DNA of 64,000 nucleotides from positions 43,449 through 107,448 of the forward strand of contig NZ_JACNMM010000013.1 of assembly GCF_020529025.1 (NCBI RefSeq), in the 5' to 3' direction. Of this stretch, positions 9,422-17,945 are shown in pieces; the stretch's first letter is position 1; each line of letters begins with the position of its first letter. Origin of the DNA: Oceaniglobus trochenteri (lineage in GTDB: Bacteria; Pseudomonadota; Alphaproteobacteria; Rhodobacterales; Rhodobacteraceae). Made by a program: the position numbers and the translations under genes. A model generated the notes under the pieces. It had not been told where the DNA came from and did not search any database. It saw only the letters and a list, made by a program, of their open reading frames with translations.

Positions 9422-10453
9422 TTATTCCTCCATCACGCCCCTGCGGCCCATCAGGCCGCGCGGGCGGGTCAGCAGCACGACGATGGCCACAAGGTAGATG
9501 ATGATTTGATTGATCCCCGGGATCAGCGACGTCATGACCGGCATCGAGGCAAAGCTTTCGAGGATGCCCAGAAGGAAGCCCGCCAGCACCGCACCGGGCA
9601 GCGACCCCATGCCGCCGACGACGACCACGACAAAGCTGAGCACGAGGAAATCCATGCCCATGTGATAGTTGGGCGAATTGATCGGGGTATACATCACTCC
9701 GGCCAGCCCCGCGACACAGGCCGCGATGGCGAACATGATCGTGAACCGCTTGTCGATGTTGATGCCCAGAAGGCCCACGGTTTCACGGTCGGCCATGCCG
9801 GCGCGGACGACCATCCCGAAGGTGGTGAATTGCAGAAAGCCGAAGACGGCGGTGATCAGCACCAGCGCGAAGGCGAAATAGACCATCCGCCAATAGGGAT
9901 AGATGATCGCGTTCGCCTCGAACCCCAGAAGCACGCCGAAATCGAACGATCCGCGGAACACCTCGGGCGCGGGGGTGGGAATGGGATTGGCGCCGTAGAA
10001 ATACTTGATCACCTCCTGCAGCACGATCGCAAGGCCGAAGGTCACCAGGATCTGGTCGGCATGGGGGCGCTTGTAGAAATGCTTGATCAGCCCGCGCTCC
10101 ATGATGAACCCCACGGCGACCATGATCGGGATGGCAAACAGGATCGCCAGCGGCACCGACCAGTCGATGATGAAGGCGCCTGCCGTCTCTCCGAACCATT
10201 CGTTGACGTACAGCACATCGTCGAACTTGGGATTGCCGAGGAAATCGGTTCCGGTCGGTTCGGCCGAGGGATGGGACAGCGACAGAAGACGGCTGAGCGT
10301 CACCGCGCAGAAGGCGCCGATCATGAAGATCGCGCCATGGGCGAAGTTGACCACGCCCAGCGTGCCGAAGATCAGGGTCAGGCCAAGGGCGATCAGCGCA
10401 TAGGCCGATCCCTTGTCCAGGCCGTTGAGGATTTGCAGAAGGATGGCGTCCAT
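9422..10453 (-). CDS. Liv-type ABC importer permease (LivH-like)
   Basis: Partner permease of 343 residues. The N-terminal LNGLDKGSAYALIALGLTLIFGTLGVVNFAHGAIFMIGAF is diagnostic of LivH, as is the C-terminal VVVGGMGSLPGAVLAGFLLG. Compared with the usual 290-310 residues it has an extra polar loop (about residues 55-85, TGTDFLGNPKFDDVLYVNEW) between early membrane segments, similar to Liv homologues used for urea and short amides or acids. It follows a stable hairpin downstream of the binding-protein gene. Confidence 0.93.
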   Translation of the reverse strand: MDAILLQILNGLDKGSAYALIALGLTLIFGTLGVVNFAHGAIFMIGAFCAVTLSRLLSLSHPSAEPTGTDFLGNPKFDDVLYVNEWFGETAGAFIIDWSVPLAILFAIPIMVAVGFIMERGLIKHFYKRPHADQILVTFGLAIVLQEVIKYFYGANPIPTPAPEVFRGSFDFGVLLGFEANAIIYPYWRMVYFAFALVLITAVFGFLQFTTFGMVVRAGMADRETVGLLGINIDKRFTIMFAIAACVAGLAGVMYTPINSPNYHMGMDFLVLSFVVVVVGGMGSLPGAVLAGFLLGILESFASMPVMTSLIPGINQIIIYLVAIVVLLTRPRGLMGRRGVMEE

Positions 10454-10526
10454 GGGCGGGCCTCGTGTCGATGGGGCGGGCGCGGCTTGCGCTCACCCGG
10501 CACGGTGGATGGATTGGGGGTGGGGT

Positions 10527-10549
10527 GGGGCAGGCCGATGGCCCGCCCC
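10527..10549 (-). terminator. Hairpin between binding-protein and permease genes (attenuator-like)
   Basis: GGGGCAGGCC and GGCCCGCCCC form a stem of nine pairs with one mismatch around a three-base loop, 11 bases after the binding-protein gene on this strand. ABC operons often have such a hairpin here so that the receptor is made in excess over the membrane parts. There is no T run, so a partial terminator or a block to 3' exonucleases fits better than a strict terminator. Confidence 0.45.
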
Positions 10550-10559
10550 GGTTTACGGC

Positions 10560-11918
10560 TCAGGCGCCGGGGTTGCAGGCACCCAGTTCGCCACCGGCGA
10601 ACATTTCGTGATCGGGTGCATAGGTCACCTGATCCACCGGCGTCACCTCGACGATCTCCACTAGGTGGAATTCGTCCTCGGGGTTTTCGGCCCCCTTCAC
10701 CACCAGCACATCCTTGAAACACTGGTGATCGTCGGCGCGGTACAGGGTCGGGCCGTTGCCCAGGCCGTCGAATTCGAAGCCGGCCAGGGCCTCGCCCACG
10801 GCGCAGGGGTTGAACGAACCGGCCCGGTTGACGGCATCGGCATAAAGCAGCGTCTGCGCGTAACAGGTGTGGGCCGCCTGGCTGGGCGGGAAGCCGTACT
10901 TGGTCCCGAAGGACTTGACGAAGGCGGCGGTGCCCTCATCGCCCAGCTTCCAGTCCCAGTTCTGCGAACCGACGATGCCCTTGATGTTCTGACCGGCACC
11001 CTTGGCCATCAGCTCGGAGTACAGCGGCACGACGATTTCGAAGTTCTTGCCGTTCACCTGCTTTTCACGCAGGCCGAACTGAACCGCGTTGGTCAGCGAG
11101 TTCACCATGTTCCCGCCGTAGTGGTTGAGCACGAGGACATCGGCGCCCGAGTTCAGGACCGGCGCGATATAGGACGAGAAGTCGGTGCTGGCCAGCGGGG
11201 TCAGCACGTTGTTGACGGTCTTCCAGCCCAGGGCCTCGGTCGCGGCCTGGATCGACGCCTGCTGTGTCCAGCCCCAGGTATAGTCGGCGGTCAGGTGATA
11301 GGCGTTGCGGTCGTCGCCATAAAGCTTGCTCAGCACCGGTGCCAGCGCGGCGGCCGACATGTAGGCGTTGAAGAAGTGGCGGAAACCGTTGGCCTTCTTG
11401 TCCTTGCCGGTGGTGTCATTCGAATGGGTCAGACCGGCCATGAAGATCACGCCCGCCTCCTGGCAGAGCGACTGCACGGCCACGGCCACGCCCGAGGACG
11501 AACCGCCCGAGATCATGATCGCGCCGTCCTTTTCGATCATCGACTTGGCCGATGCGCGGGCGGCGTCCGATTTGGTCTGGGTGTCGCCGGTGACGAAGTT
11601 CACCTTCTTGCCCATGATGCCGTTGCCTTCCAGCGTCTTGGAGCTGAAGGTCTGCATCATCCCGCCGTCGCCACCGCCGTTCAGGTGTTCGACCGCCAGT
11701 TCGAAGGCGCGCAGTTCATCCATGCCCTCGTCGGCATAGGGGCCCGATTGCGGCACGTTGAAGCCAAGGGTCACGCTGTCGCCCTGGGGCGCGTTGGTGA
11801 AACCGGAGTGGGCATCGGCCCAGACGGCCCCGGTAAAGATGGTGGGCAGGGCCAGGCCCGCACCCGCCCCGGCGCCCGTTTTCATCAGGCCGCGGCGTGT
11901 AAAGTTCGATTTCGTCAT
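10560..11918 (-). CDS. Liv-type periplasmic binding protein with Tat signal
   Basis: Receptor of the importer, 452 residues. The N-terminus holds TRRGLMKTG, close to the twin-arginine S/T-R-R-x-F-L-K pattern, followed by a hydrophobic stretch and a cleavage-like VWA-DA near residue 35, so export folded by Tat is likely. The body is a type I periplasmic binding fold (VTLGFNVPQSGPYADEG; ISGGSSSGVAVAV; YHLTADYTWGWT). Length and sequence differ from standard LivJ/LivK, and the ligand is not readable. Because the operon ends in acs, a short carboxylate or related compound is inferred. A strong GGGAGG precedes the ATG. It is the first gene of the leftward operon. Confidence 0.88.
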   Translation of the reverse strand: MTKSNFTRRGLMKTGAGAGAGLALPTIFTGAVWADAHSGFTNAPQGDSVTLGFNVPQSGPYADEGMDELRAFELAVEHLNGGGDGGMMQTFSSKTLEGNGIMGKKVNFVTGDTQTKSDAARASAKSMIEKDGAIMISGGSSSGVAVAVQSLCQEAGVIFMAGLTHSNDTTGKDKKANGFRHFFNAYMSAAALAPVLSKLYGDDRNAYHLTADYTWGWTQQASIQAATEALGWKTVNNVLTPLASTDFSSYIAPVLNSGADVLVLNHYGGNMVNSLTNAVQFGLREKQVNGKNFEIVVPLYSELMAKGAGQNIKGIVGSQNWDWKLGDEGTAAFVKSFGTKYGFPPSQAAHTCYAQTLLYADAVNRAGSFNPCAVGEALAGFEFDGLGNGPTLYRADDHQCFKDVLVVKGAENPEDEFHLVEIVEVTPVDQVTYAPDHEMFAGGELGACNPGA

Positions 11919-11970
11919 GAAGTCCTCCCTTTGGTCGTTGCCCGCTGCGGTTTGCCGCCGGGGCGCGTTC

Positions 11971-12083
11971 CTTTACAGAACTGTGGCGATCATGCGCCCA
12001 AGCGGAAAACGCCGCAACAAATGCTTCATTTGCAACGAAAAAACTGTAAAGTAATGAACAGGCCGCTTGAATAGACTGTAAAG
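11971..12083. promoter_or_regulatory. Three CTGTAAAG boxes in a divergent promoter region
   Basis: The 214-base gap between the binding-protein gene and the divergent regulator is AT-rich for this genome and holds CTTTACAG at 11971-11978, CTGTAAAG at 12044-12051 and CTGTAAAG at 12076-12083. The last two are 32 bases apart (about three helical turns), and the first is inverted and 73 bases away (about seven turns). Phased copies beside a divergent XRE-family regulator are best explained as its operator, although this is not proven. Confidence 0.55.
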
Positions 12084-12132
12084 TTATTATCGACGCGGTG
12101 CAGAAAGCTATTGGAACGACAGGGTTTTCGCG

Positions 12133-13413
12133 ATGTCGCGCACGGGAATGACAGGCAGCCGGATCCGCGCGCGGCGCCTTGATCTGGACATGCGGCAAAG
12201 CGAACTGGCCGATCGGATGGGGATTTCGGCCTCCTATCTCAACCTGATCGAACACAACCGCCGCCCCATCGCGGGCAAGCTGCTGACCGCCGCCGCCCGC
12301 GCCCTGGGGGTGGACAGCGCGATGCTGGCGCGCGGGGCCGAGGCGGCGCTTCTGGACGGGCTGCGCGATGCCCTGGCACAGGGCGCGGGGGCCGGGCCCG
12401 ACATGCAGCGGGCCGAGGAATTCGCCGGCCGCTTTCCCGACTGGGCGGCCCTTGCCGTGGCCCAGGCCCGGCGCATCGCGGCGCTGCAACGCACGGTCGA
12501 AACCCTGAACGACAGGATGACCCACGATCCCTTCCTTTCGGCCGCGCTGCACGATGTGCTTTCCACCGTCACCGCGATCCGCAGCACCAGCGCGATCCTG
12601 GCCGACGATGGCGACATCGACGCCGAATGGCAGGCCCGGTTCCACCGCAACCTTTTCGAGGACAGTCAGCGCCTCGCCGAAAGCGCCCAGGGTCTTGTCG
12701 GCTATCTCGACGCGGGGGGGCAGGCCGACACCGCCCTGGCCACCCCGCAGGAAGAGTTGGAGGGCTGGCTGGCCGGGCAGGGCTATCACCTGGCCGCGCT
12801 TGAAACCGGGGATAAGATTGAACTGCCCGAGGTCAGCGGTTCGGCCCGGCAGTTGATCGCGGCCTATGCAGACCAGTATCGCGCCGACGCCCGCGCCCTG
12901 CCGCTGGCGGATCTGCGCCGCGCCATCGCCAGACTGGGCCACGATCCGGCCCGCCTGGCCGATCACTTTGCCACCGACCTGCACCGGGTCTTTCGCCGTC
13001 TCGCGGCCCTGCCCGAAGGTATCGCCGGGCGGCCCGTGGGGCTGGTGGTATGCGACGGGTCGGGCACGCTGACCTTTCGCAAGCCTGTCGATGGCTTTGC
13101 CTTGCCCCGTTTCGGCGCCGCCTGTCCGCTCTGGCCGCTTTACGTTGCCTTGTCGCGCCCCCATGCCAGGGTGCGCCAGCTTGTCGAACAGGCCGGGCAG
13201 ATGCGCCCCCGGTTCACCATCTTCGCCGAGGCCGTCCATCGCCACCGCGGCGGCTTTGACGACACGCCGGTGCTTACGGCGGCCATGCTGATCCTGCCCC
13301 ATGACGGCGGCGGCGAGGGCGCGGCGCGGCCTGTCGGTACCTCTTGCCGGATCTGTCCGCGCCCGTCCTGCCCGGCGCGGCGCGAACCCGCCATCGTCGC
13401 CCTACAATCCTGA
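12133..13413 (+). CDS. XRE-family short-chain-fatty-acyl regulator (RamB/ScfR-like, DUF2083)
   Basis: Cytoplasmic DNA-binding regulator of 426 residues. An N-terminal XRE helix-turn-helix (about residues 8-62, RMGISASYLNLIEHNRRPI) is followed by the long middle and C-terminal region of the short-chain-acyl regulator family, including the conserved cysteine cluster C405, C408, C413 (TSCRICPRPSC). Family members such as RamB and MccR/ScfR-type proteins control acetate, glyoxylate or methylcitrate genes in response to acyl-CoA state. It is divergent from the Liv/acs operon and followed by two-component genes, so a role in acetate metabolism is likely. An ATG 15 bases further in is an alternative start. 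Confidence 0.85.
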   Translation: MSRTGMTGSRIRARRLDLDMRQSELADRMGISASYLNLIEHNRRPIAGKLLTAAARALGVDSAMLARGAEAALLDGLRDALAQGAGAGPDMQRAEEFAGRFPDWAALAVAQARRIAALQRTVETLNDRMTHDPFLSAALHDVLSTVTAIRSTSAILADDGDIDAEWQARFHRNLFEDSQRLAESAQGLVGYLDAGGQADTALATPQEELEGWLAGQGYHLAALETGDKIELPEVSGSARQLIAAYADQYRADARALPLADLRRAIARLGHDPARLADHFATDLHRVFRRLAALPEGIAGRPVGLVVCDGSGTLTFRKPVDGFALPRFGAACPLWPLYVALSRPHARVRQLVEQAGQMRPRFTIFAEAVHRHRGGFDDTPVLTAAMLILPHDGGGEGAARPVGTSCRICPRPSCPARREPAIVALQS

Positions 13414-13525
13414 ATGCCCCAAAGGCATCGGTCGACGACCCCGCCACAGGCTTTGACGCACCGCGGCCCCGGTGCCATACTGCGCGCGATCAAGGCCAAG
13501 AGGCCGGTCGCAGCGGGGGGAACGG

Positions 13526-13909
13526 ATGATCAAGCGCGTGCTGCTGATCGAGGACGAGCCGAACATCATCGAAGCCGTGCGATACATCCTGTCGCGCGAC
13601 GGCTGGGCGGTCGATACCCATGCCGACGGGGCATCCGCCATGGCGGCGGTGCTGCGCCGGGTGCCGGATGTGATTGTCCTCGATGCCATGCTGCCCGGCC
13701 GCTCGGGCTTTGACATCCTGCGCGATCTGCGCGCCCACGCCGACCCCGCGATTGCGGCCATTCCCGTGCTGATGCTGACCGCGCGCGGCCAGCAGAAGGA
13801 CCGCGACATGGCCGAACGCTCGGGCGCGAACCGCTTCATGACCAAGCCGTTTTCAAACGCCGAGATGCTGGCCTGCGTGCAATCGCTTCTCGCGGCGCCG
13901 ACCCCATGA
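13526..13909 (+). CDS. Single-domain response regulator
   Basis: A receiver domain with no output domain, 127 residues. The acidic pocket (LLIEDEPN), the phosphoacceptor Asp in VIVLDAMLPGRSG (near residue 54), the Thr in LMLTARG and the Lys in MTKPFSN are all present. It therefore probably signals by protein contact or phosphotransfer rather than by binding DNA. The ATG at 13526 follows a G-rich ribosome site. Its stop overlaps the next gene (ATGATG), and the operon ends in a histidine kinase, its presumed partner. Confidence 0.9.
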   Translation: MIKRVLLIEDEPNIIEAVRYILSRDGWAVDTHADGASAMAAVLRRVPDVIVLDAMLPGRSGFDILRDLRAHADPAIAAIPVLMLTARGQQKDRDMAERSGANRFMTKPFSNAEMLACVQSLLAAPTP

Positions 13910-14196
13910 TGGGGCAGCCGCCCCGCGACGGGGCACCGCCCGAAGGCCTGGCCTATCGCCGTCGCCGCCTGACCGATGCGGCGCGGCTTCTGCCCATGGT
14001 GGGGGCCTTTGCGGTGTTCCTGCCGGTGCTCTGGGCGGGGCGCGACAGCCCAACGCCCGACCCGGCGGGCACGGCGGCGGGGGGGCTTTACGTCTTCGGC
14101 GTCTGGACCCTGCTGATCCTTGCGGCGGCGGCCCTGTCGCGGCCGTTGGCGCGGGGTGACGGCTCCGGGGCGGGCCACGGGCCGGACCGCCCCTGA
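13906..14196 (+). CDS. Small two-helix membrane protein, SSF-partner-like
   Basis: A 96-residue protein: a basic, polar N-terminus (YRRRRLTDAARLLP), one hydrophobic segment (MVGAFAVFLPVLWAG, residues 34-48), a short loop and a second segment (GGLYVFGVWTLLILAAAAL, 66-85). Layout and position are like the small DUF4212-type subunits encoded before SSF acetate symporters, but the sequence match is weak. It overlaps the receiver gene on one side and the SSF-fused kinase on the other (TGATG), so all three should be made together. It may be a subunit of the kinase's membrane sensor. Confidence 0.75.
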   Translation: MMGQPPRDGAPPEGLAYRRRRLTDAARLLPMVGAFAVFLPVLWAGRDSPTPDPAGTAAGGLYVFGVWTLLILAAAALSRPLARGDGSGAGHGPDRP

Positions 14197-16889
14197 TGCT
14201 GACCTTCAACACGCTGGCGCTGGCCTGCGGGCTTTACGTCGCCGCGCTGTTCCTCATCGCCTTCATGGCCGAGCGTCGGGCCGAGAGGGGGCGGCTGGGC
14301 ATCCTGCGCTCGCCGCTGGTCTATACCCTGTCGCTTTCGATCTACTGCACCGCCTGGACCTTTTACGGCGCGGTGGGCTATGCGGCGCGTTCGGGGCTGG
14401 AGTTCGTGACCATCTACCTTGGTCCGACCCTGATGATCGTCGGCTGGTGGGCGATGCTGCGCAAGCTGGTGCGCATCGGGCGCACCCAGAGGATCACCTC
14501 GATCGCCGACCTGATTTCGTCGCGCTATGGCAAATCCACCTCGCTGGGGGTGCTGGTCACGGTGCTGGCGGTGGTGTTCACCACGCCCTATATCGCGCTT
14601 CAGCTGCAATCGGTCACCCTGTCGTTTTCGGTCTTTGCCGAAAGCACGCCCGACGCGCCGGGCGATGCCCGCGCCACGGCGCTGTGGGTGGCGGCGGGGC
14701 TGGCGGTGTTCACCATCCTGTTCGGCACCCGCAACCTTGATATCGACGAACGCCACCACGGCATCGTCACCGCCATCGCGGTCGAGGCGGTGGTGAAACT
14801 GGTGGCAATCCTGGCGGTCGGGGTCTTCGTCGTCTGGGGCGTGGCTGGCGGGCCGAGCGAGGTGTTCCGCATGACCGAGGCAAGCCCCATCGCGCGCTGG
14901 CAGATGGACCAGAGCCGTTGGCTGACGCTGACCTTCCTGTCGGCCGTCGCCTTCGTCTGCCTGCCGCGCATGTTCCAGGTGCTGGTGGTGGAAAACTCCG
15001 ACGAACGCCACCTGGCCACCGCCTCATGGGCCTTCCCGCTCTATCTTTTCCTGATGAGCCTGTTCGTCATCCCCATTGCCGTCGTCGGGCTGGCCGTCCT
15101 GCCCGAGGGGTCGAACCCTGATCTTTATGTGCTGACGGTGCCGCTTGCCTTCGATCAGGACGCCCTGGCGATGCTGGTCTTCCTGGGCGGTTTCTCCTCG
15201 GCGACATCCATGGTCATTGTCGCCTCCATCGCCCTGGCCACCATGGTCAGCAACCATATCGTCATGCCGATCTGGCTGAGCGCACGGCGCGGCGGTGCAA
15301 CCGTTTCGGGCGATGTGCGCAACGTGGTGCTGCGCTCGCGACGCATTGCCATCGTCGGCGTGCTGGCGCTGGCCTATCTCTACTATGCCATGTCGGGGGG
15401 CGGTGCGGCGCTGGCGGCCATCGGGCTGATCGCCTTCGTCGGCGTGGCGCAGATTCTGCCGGCGCTGCTGGGGGGCATTTTCTGGCGCGGTGCCACGCGG
15501 ACCGGCGCGGCCGGAGGGCTGATCGCGGGCTTTGCGATCTGGGCGTGGACGCTGCTTGTCCCGGGCATCGGGGAAGGGGCGCTGATGTCGCAGACGCTTT
15601 TGGCCGAGGGGCCGTTCGGCATCGGCTGGCTGCGCCCCCAGGCCCTGTTCGGGATCGGCGGGATCGACCCGGTGGTGCATTCGGCGCTTTGGTCCTTGGC
15701 GGTGAACACGCTGCTTTTTGCCGGGCTTTCACTGGTGGGGCTGCCCGGTGCCGTCGAACGGTTGCAGGGCGCCGAATTCGTCGACATCTTCCGCTATTCC
15801 GGCAATGCGCGCGGCTGGTCCCCCGCCACGGTCGAGGCCGAGGATCTGCTGATGATGTCGCAACGCATCCTTGGCGCCTCCGAGGCCCAGGCCCTGTTCC
15901 AGGCGGCGGCCCGGGGGCAGGGGAAAGAGGGCTATCTGCCCGACACCACCAGCGAATTCCTTGAGCGGCTGGAGCGTGAACTTGCCGGTTCGGTGGGCGC
16001 GGCCACGGCCCATGCGATGATGGGCCAGATCACCGGCGGCACGGCGGTGTCGGTGGAAGACCTGATGCGCGTGGCCGATGAAACCGCGCAGATCATGGAA
16101 TATTCCAGCCGGCTGGAAGCGAAATCCGAGGAACTGGGCCGCACCGCGCGCCAGCTTCGCGAGGCGAACGAGAAGCTGACCGCGCTGAGCGTGCAGAAGG
16201 ATGCCTTTCTCAGCCAGATCAGCCACGAGTTGCGCACGCCCATGACCTCGATCCGCGCCTTTTCGGAAATCCTGCGCGACGGCGGCGACATGGCGCCCGA
16301 AACGCGCGCCCGCTATTCCACCATCATCCACGACGAGGCCCGCCGCCTGACCCGGCTGCTGGACGATCTTCTCGATCTCAGCGTGCTGGAGAGCGGGCAG
16401 GTGACGCTGCATCGCCAGATCGCGATCCTTGGCGACATCCTCGATCATGCGGTCGCCGCGACCGAAAACGCCGACAGCCGCTTGCGCATCCTGCGCACCA
16501 CGGGCGACGAACGGCTGGTGCTTCACACCGATACCGACCGCCTGTCGCAGGTCTTCATCAACCTGATTTCGAACGCGCAGAAATACTGCGACGCCGAACA
16601 GCCCGAGTTGCGGATCGCGGTGCGCGACGATCCCGAGGGGCCGATCCTGGATTTCATCGACAACGGCAGCGGGATTCCGAAGGAAAACCAATCGATCATC
16701 TTCGAAAAGTTCTTTCGCGTCGGCGATACCCGCGCGGCGGGCGGCGCGGGCCTGGGCCTGGCCATCTGCCGCGAGATCACGGCGCGCCTAGGCGGACAGC
16801 TCAGCTATCTGCCGGGGCAGGGTGGCGCGGCCTTTCGCGTGGCTCTACCGCCCCGATTGCGCCAGCCAGCCCAGGGCGCGGCCGAATAA
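14196..16889 (+). CDS. Histidine kinase fused to a sodium:solute symporter domain (CrbS/CbrA-like)
   Basis: An 897-residue membrane sensor. Residues 1 to about 530 form an SSF-type bundle of roughly 13 helices (SSF-like segments YTLSLSIYCTAWTFYGAVGY and LGGFSSATSMVIVASIALATMVSNH). After a linker and a coiled segment comes a HisKA domain with phosphoacceptor His677 (SQISHELRTPMTS) and an HATPase domain with N box FINLISNAQKYC, DNGSGIP and GAGLGLAICREI. CrbS of Vibrio and relatives has this build and controls acs and acetate use. Here the gene shares a neighbourhood with acs and an acyl-type regulator, which supports acetate or another carboxylate as the signal. Confidence 0.92.
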   Translation: MLTFNTLALACGLYVAALFLIAFMAERRAERGRLGILRSPLVYTLSLSIYCTAWTFYGAVGYAARSGLEFVTIYLGPTLMIVGWWAMLRKLVRIGRTQRITSIADLISSRYGKSTSLGVLVTVLAVVFTTPYIALQLQSVTLSFSVFAESTPDAPGDARATALWVAAGLAVFTILFGTRNLDIDERHHGIVTAIAVEAVVKLVAILAVGVFVVWGVAGGPSEVFRMTEASPIARWQMDQSRWLTLTFLSAVAFVCLPRMFQVLVVENSDERHLATASWAFPLYLFLMSLFVIPIAVVGLAVLPEGSNPDLYVLTVPLAFDQDALAMLVFLGGFSSATSMVIVASIALATMVSNHIVMPIWLSARRGGATVSGDVRNVVLRSRRIAIVGVLALAYLYYAMSGGGAALAAIGLIAFVGVAQILPALLGGIFWRGATRTGAAGGLIAGFAIWAWTLLVPGIGEGALMSQTLLAEGPFGIGWLRPQALFGIGGIDPVVHSALWSLAVNTLLFAGLSLVGLPGAVERLQGAEFVDIFRYSGNARGWSPATVEAEDLLMMSQRILGASEAQALFQAAARGQGKEGYLPDTTSEFLERLERELAGSVGAATAHAMMGQITGGTAVSVEDLMRVADETAQIMEYSSRLEAKSEELGRTARQLREANEKLTALSVQKDAFLSQISHELRTPMTSIRAFSEILRDGGDMAPETRARYSTIIHDEARRLTRLLDDLLDLSVLESGQVTLHRQIAILGDILDHAVAATENADSRLRILRTTGDERLVLHTDTDRLSQVFINLISNAQKYCDAEQPELRIAVRDDPEGPILDFIDNGSGIPKENQSIIFEKFFRVGDTRAAGGAGLGLAICREITARLGGQLSYLPGQGGAAFRVALPPRLRQPAQGAAE

Positions 16890-16960
16890 TCCGCCGATCT
16901 TCAGGAATTGGTAACCCGGGTTTGCGATCAAGACCCGAGTGCAGTCAGAAGGTTTGCAGG

Positions 16961-17914
16961 ATGAACGTGGGCGCGCCCCCAACAGCGTTGCGGCGAAAAC
17001 TCGGGGCGGGCCGGCCCCCCGAAAGGGTGCAGGCCATGACGCTGGATCGCGCCTGGCGGCTGGCGCTGGTCCATGGCCTGTCGGAAACTGCCGGTCTTGA
17101 CGTGGTCATGGGCAATCACGCCGTGCGCCCGGTCGATCCGCCCGCCTTTGCCGACCTGATGGAGGATGGCGACCTGGCGATCCTGCTTGAGGGGGTGAAC
17201 GGCTTTGGCGTTGCGCTTCTTGATGTGCAACTGATGGCGGCGCTGATCGAGGCCCAGACCATGGGCCGGGTGCTGGGCCGCCCGGCCACGCCGCGCCGCC
17301 CCACACCCACCGACGGGGCCATGATGGCCGACCCGCTCGACCGTGTTCTGGCCCTGTTCGAAACCCATGGCGAAGGGTTGCCCGGGGCGCTGACCTGCCA
17401 GGGCATGCGTTTTGCCACCCTGCTAACCGAAGGGCGGCAGATCATGCTGTCCCTGCCCGACGAAGCCCACATCCTGACCGAGATCACCCTTGCCCTGGGC
17501 GACGGCAAGCGTGAGGGGCGCCTGCGCCTGATCCTGCCGGAAAAGCTGCCGGTGCGCGACGACACGCAAGGCGGGCCAGACCCGGACTGGCACCGGGGGA
17601 TCGAAAGCAACCTGATGGCGGCACGCGCGCAGCTTTCGGCGGTGCTGACCCGGCTGCACCTGCCGATCGAACAGGTGACGGAGTGGCAGGTGGGCACCCT
17701 TGTGCCGCTGACGGCGAAATCCCTGACCCAGATCGCCCTGACCAGCTGCACCGGTACGATCCTGGCGCAGGGGCGGCTGGGGCAGGTGGCCGGGGGCAAG
17801 GCGGTGATGCTGGACGGGCTGACCCACCCCGGCGAAAGCGGGGCGCCGCCCGACGATCAGGGCCCGAAAATCGGTGCGCTGATGACGGGCAAGGCGCCCT
17901 TTGCGGGGCAGTGA
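16961..17914 (+). CDS. FliM/FliN-family (SpoA domain) protein, orphan
   Basis: About 317 residues. The N-terminus (ALRRKLGAGRPPERVQAMTLDRAWRLALV) and the C-terminal SpoA-like region (VTEWQVGTLVPLTAKSLTQIALT, GTILAQGRLGQVAGGKAVML, near residues 225-285) match the FliM/FliN motor-switch family as found in Rhodobacteraceae. In a motor it would sit in the cytoplasmic C-ring and bind CheY-P, but no flagellar gene is nearby, so it may be an accessory switch protein or act elsewhere. The ATG at 16961 is preferred to an upstream TTG because of GAAGGTTTGCAGG just before it. Confidence 0.68.
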   Translation: MNVGAPPTALRRKLGAGRPPERVQAMTLDRAWRLALVHGLSETAGLDVVMGNHAVRPVDPPAFADLMEDGDLAILLEGVNGFGVALLDVQLMAALIEAQTMGRVLGRPATPRRPTPTDGAMMADPLDRVLALFETHGEGLPGALTCQGMRFATLLTEGRQIMLSLPDEAHILTEITLALGDGKREGRLRLILPEKLPVRDDTQGGPDPDWHRGIESNLMAARAQLSAVLTRLHLPIEQVTEWQVGTLVPLTAKSLTQIALTSCTGTILAQGRLGQVAGGKAVMLDGLTHPGESGAPPDDQGPKIGALMTGKAPFAGQ

Positions 17915-17945
17915 CATGGGCCAGCAGGCCCCGCCTCGGGGTGGT

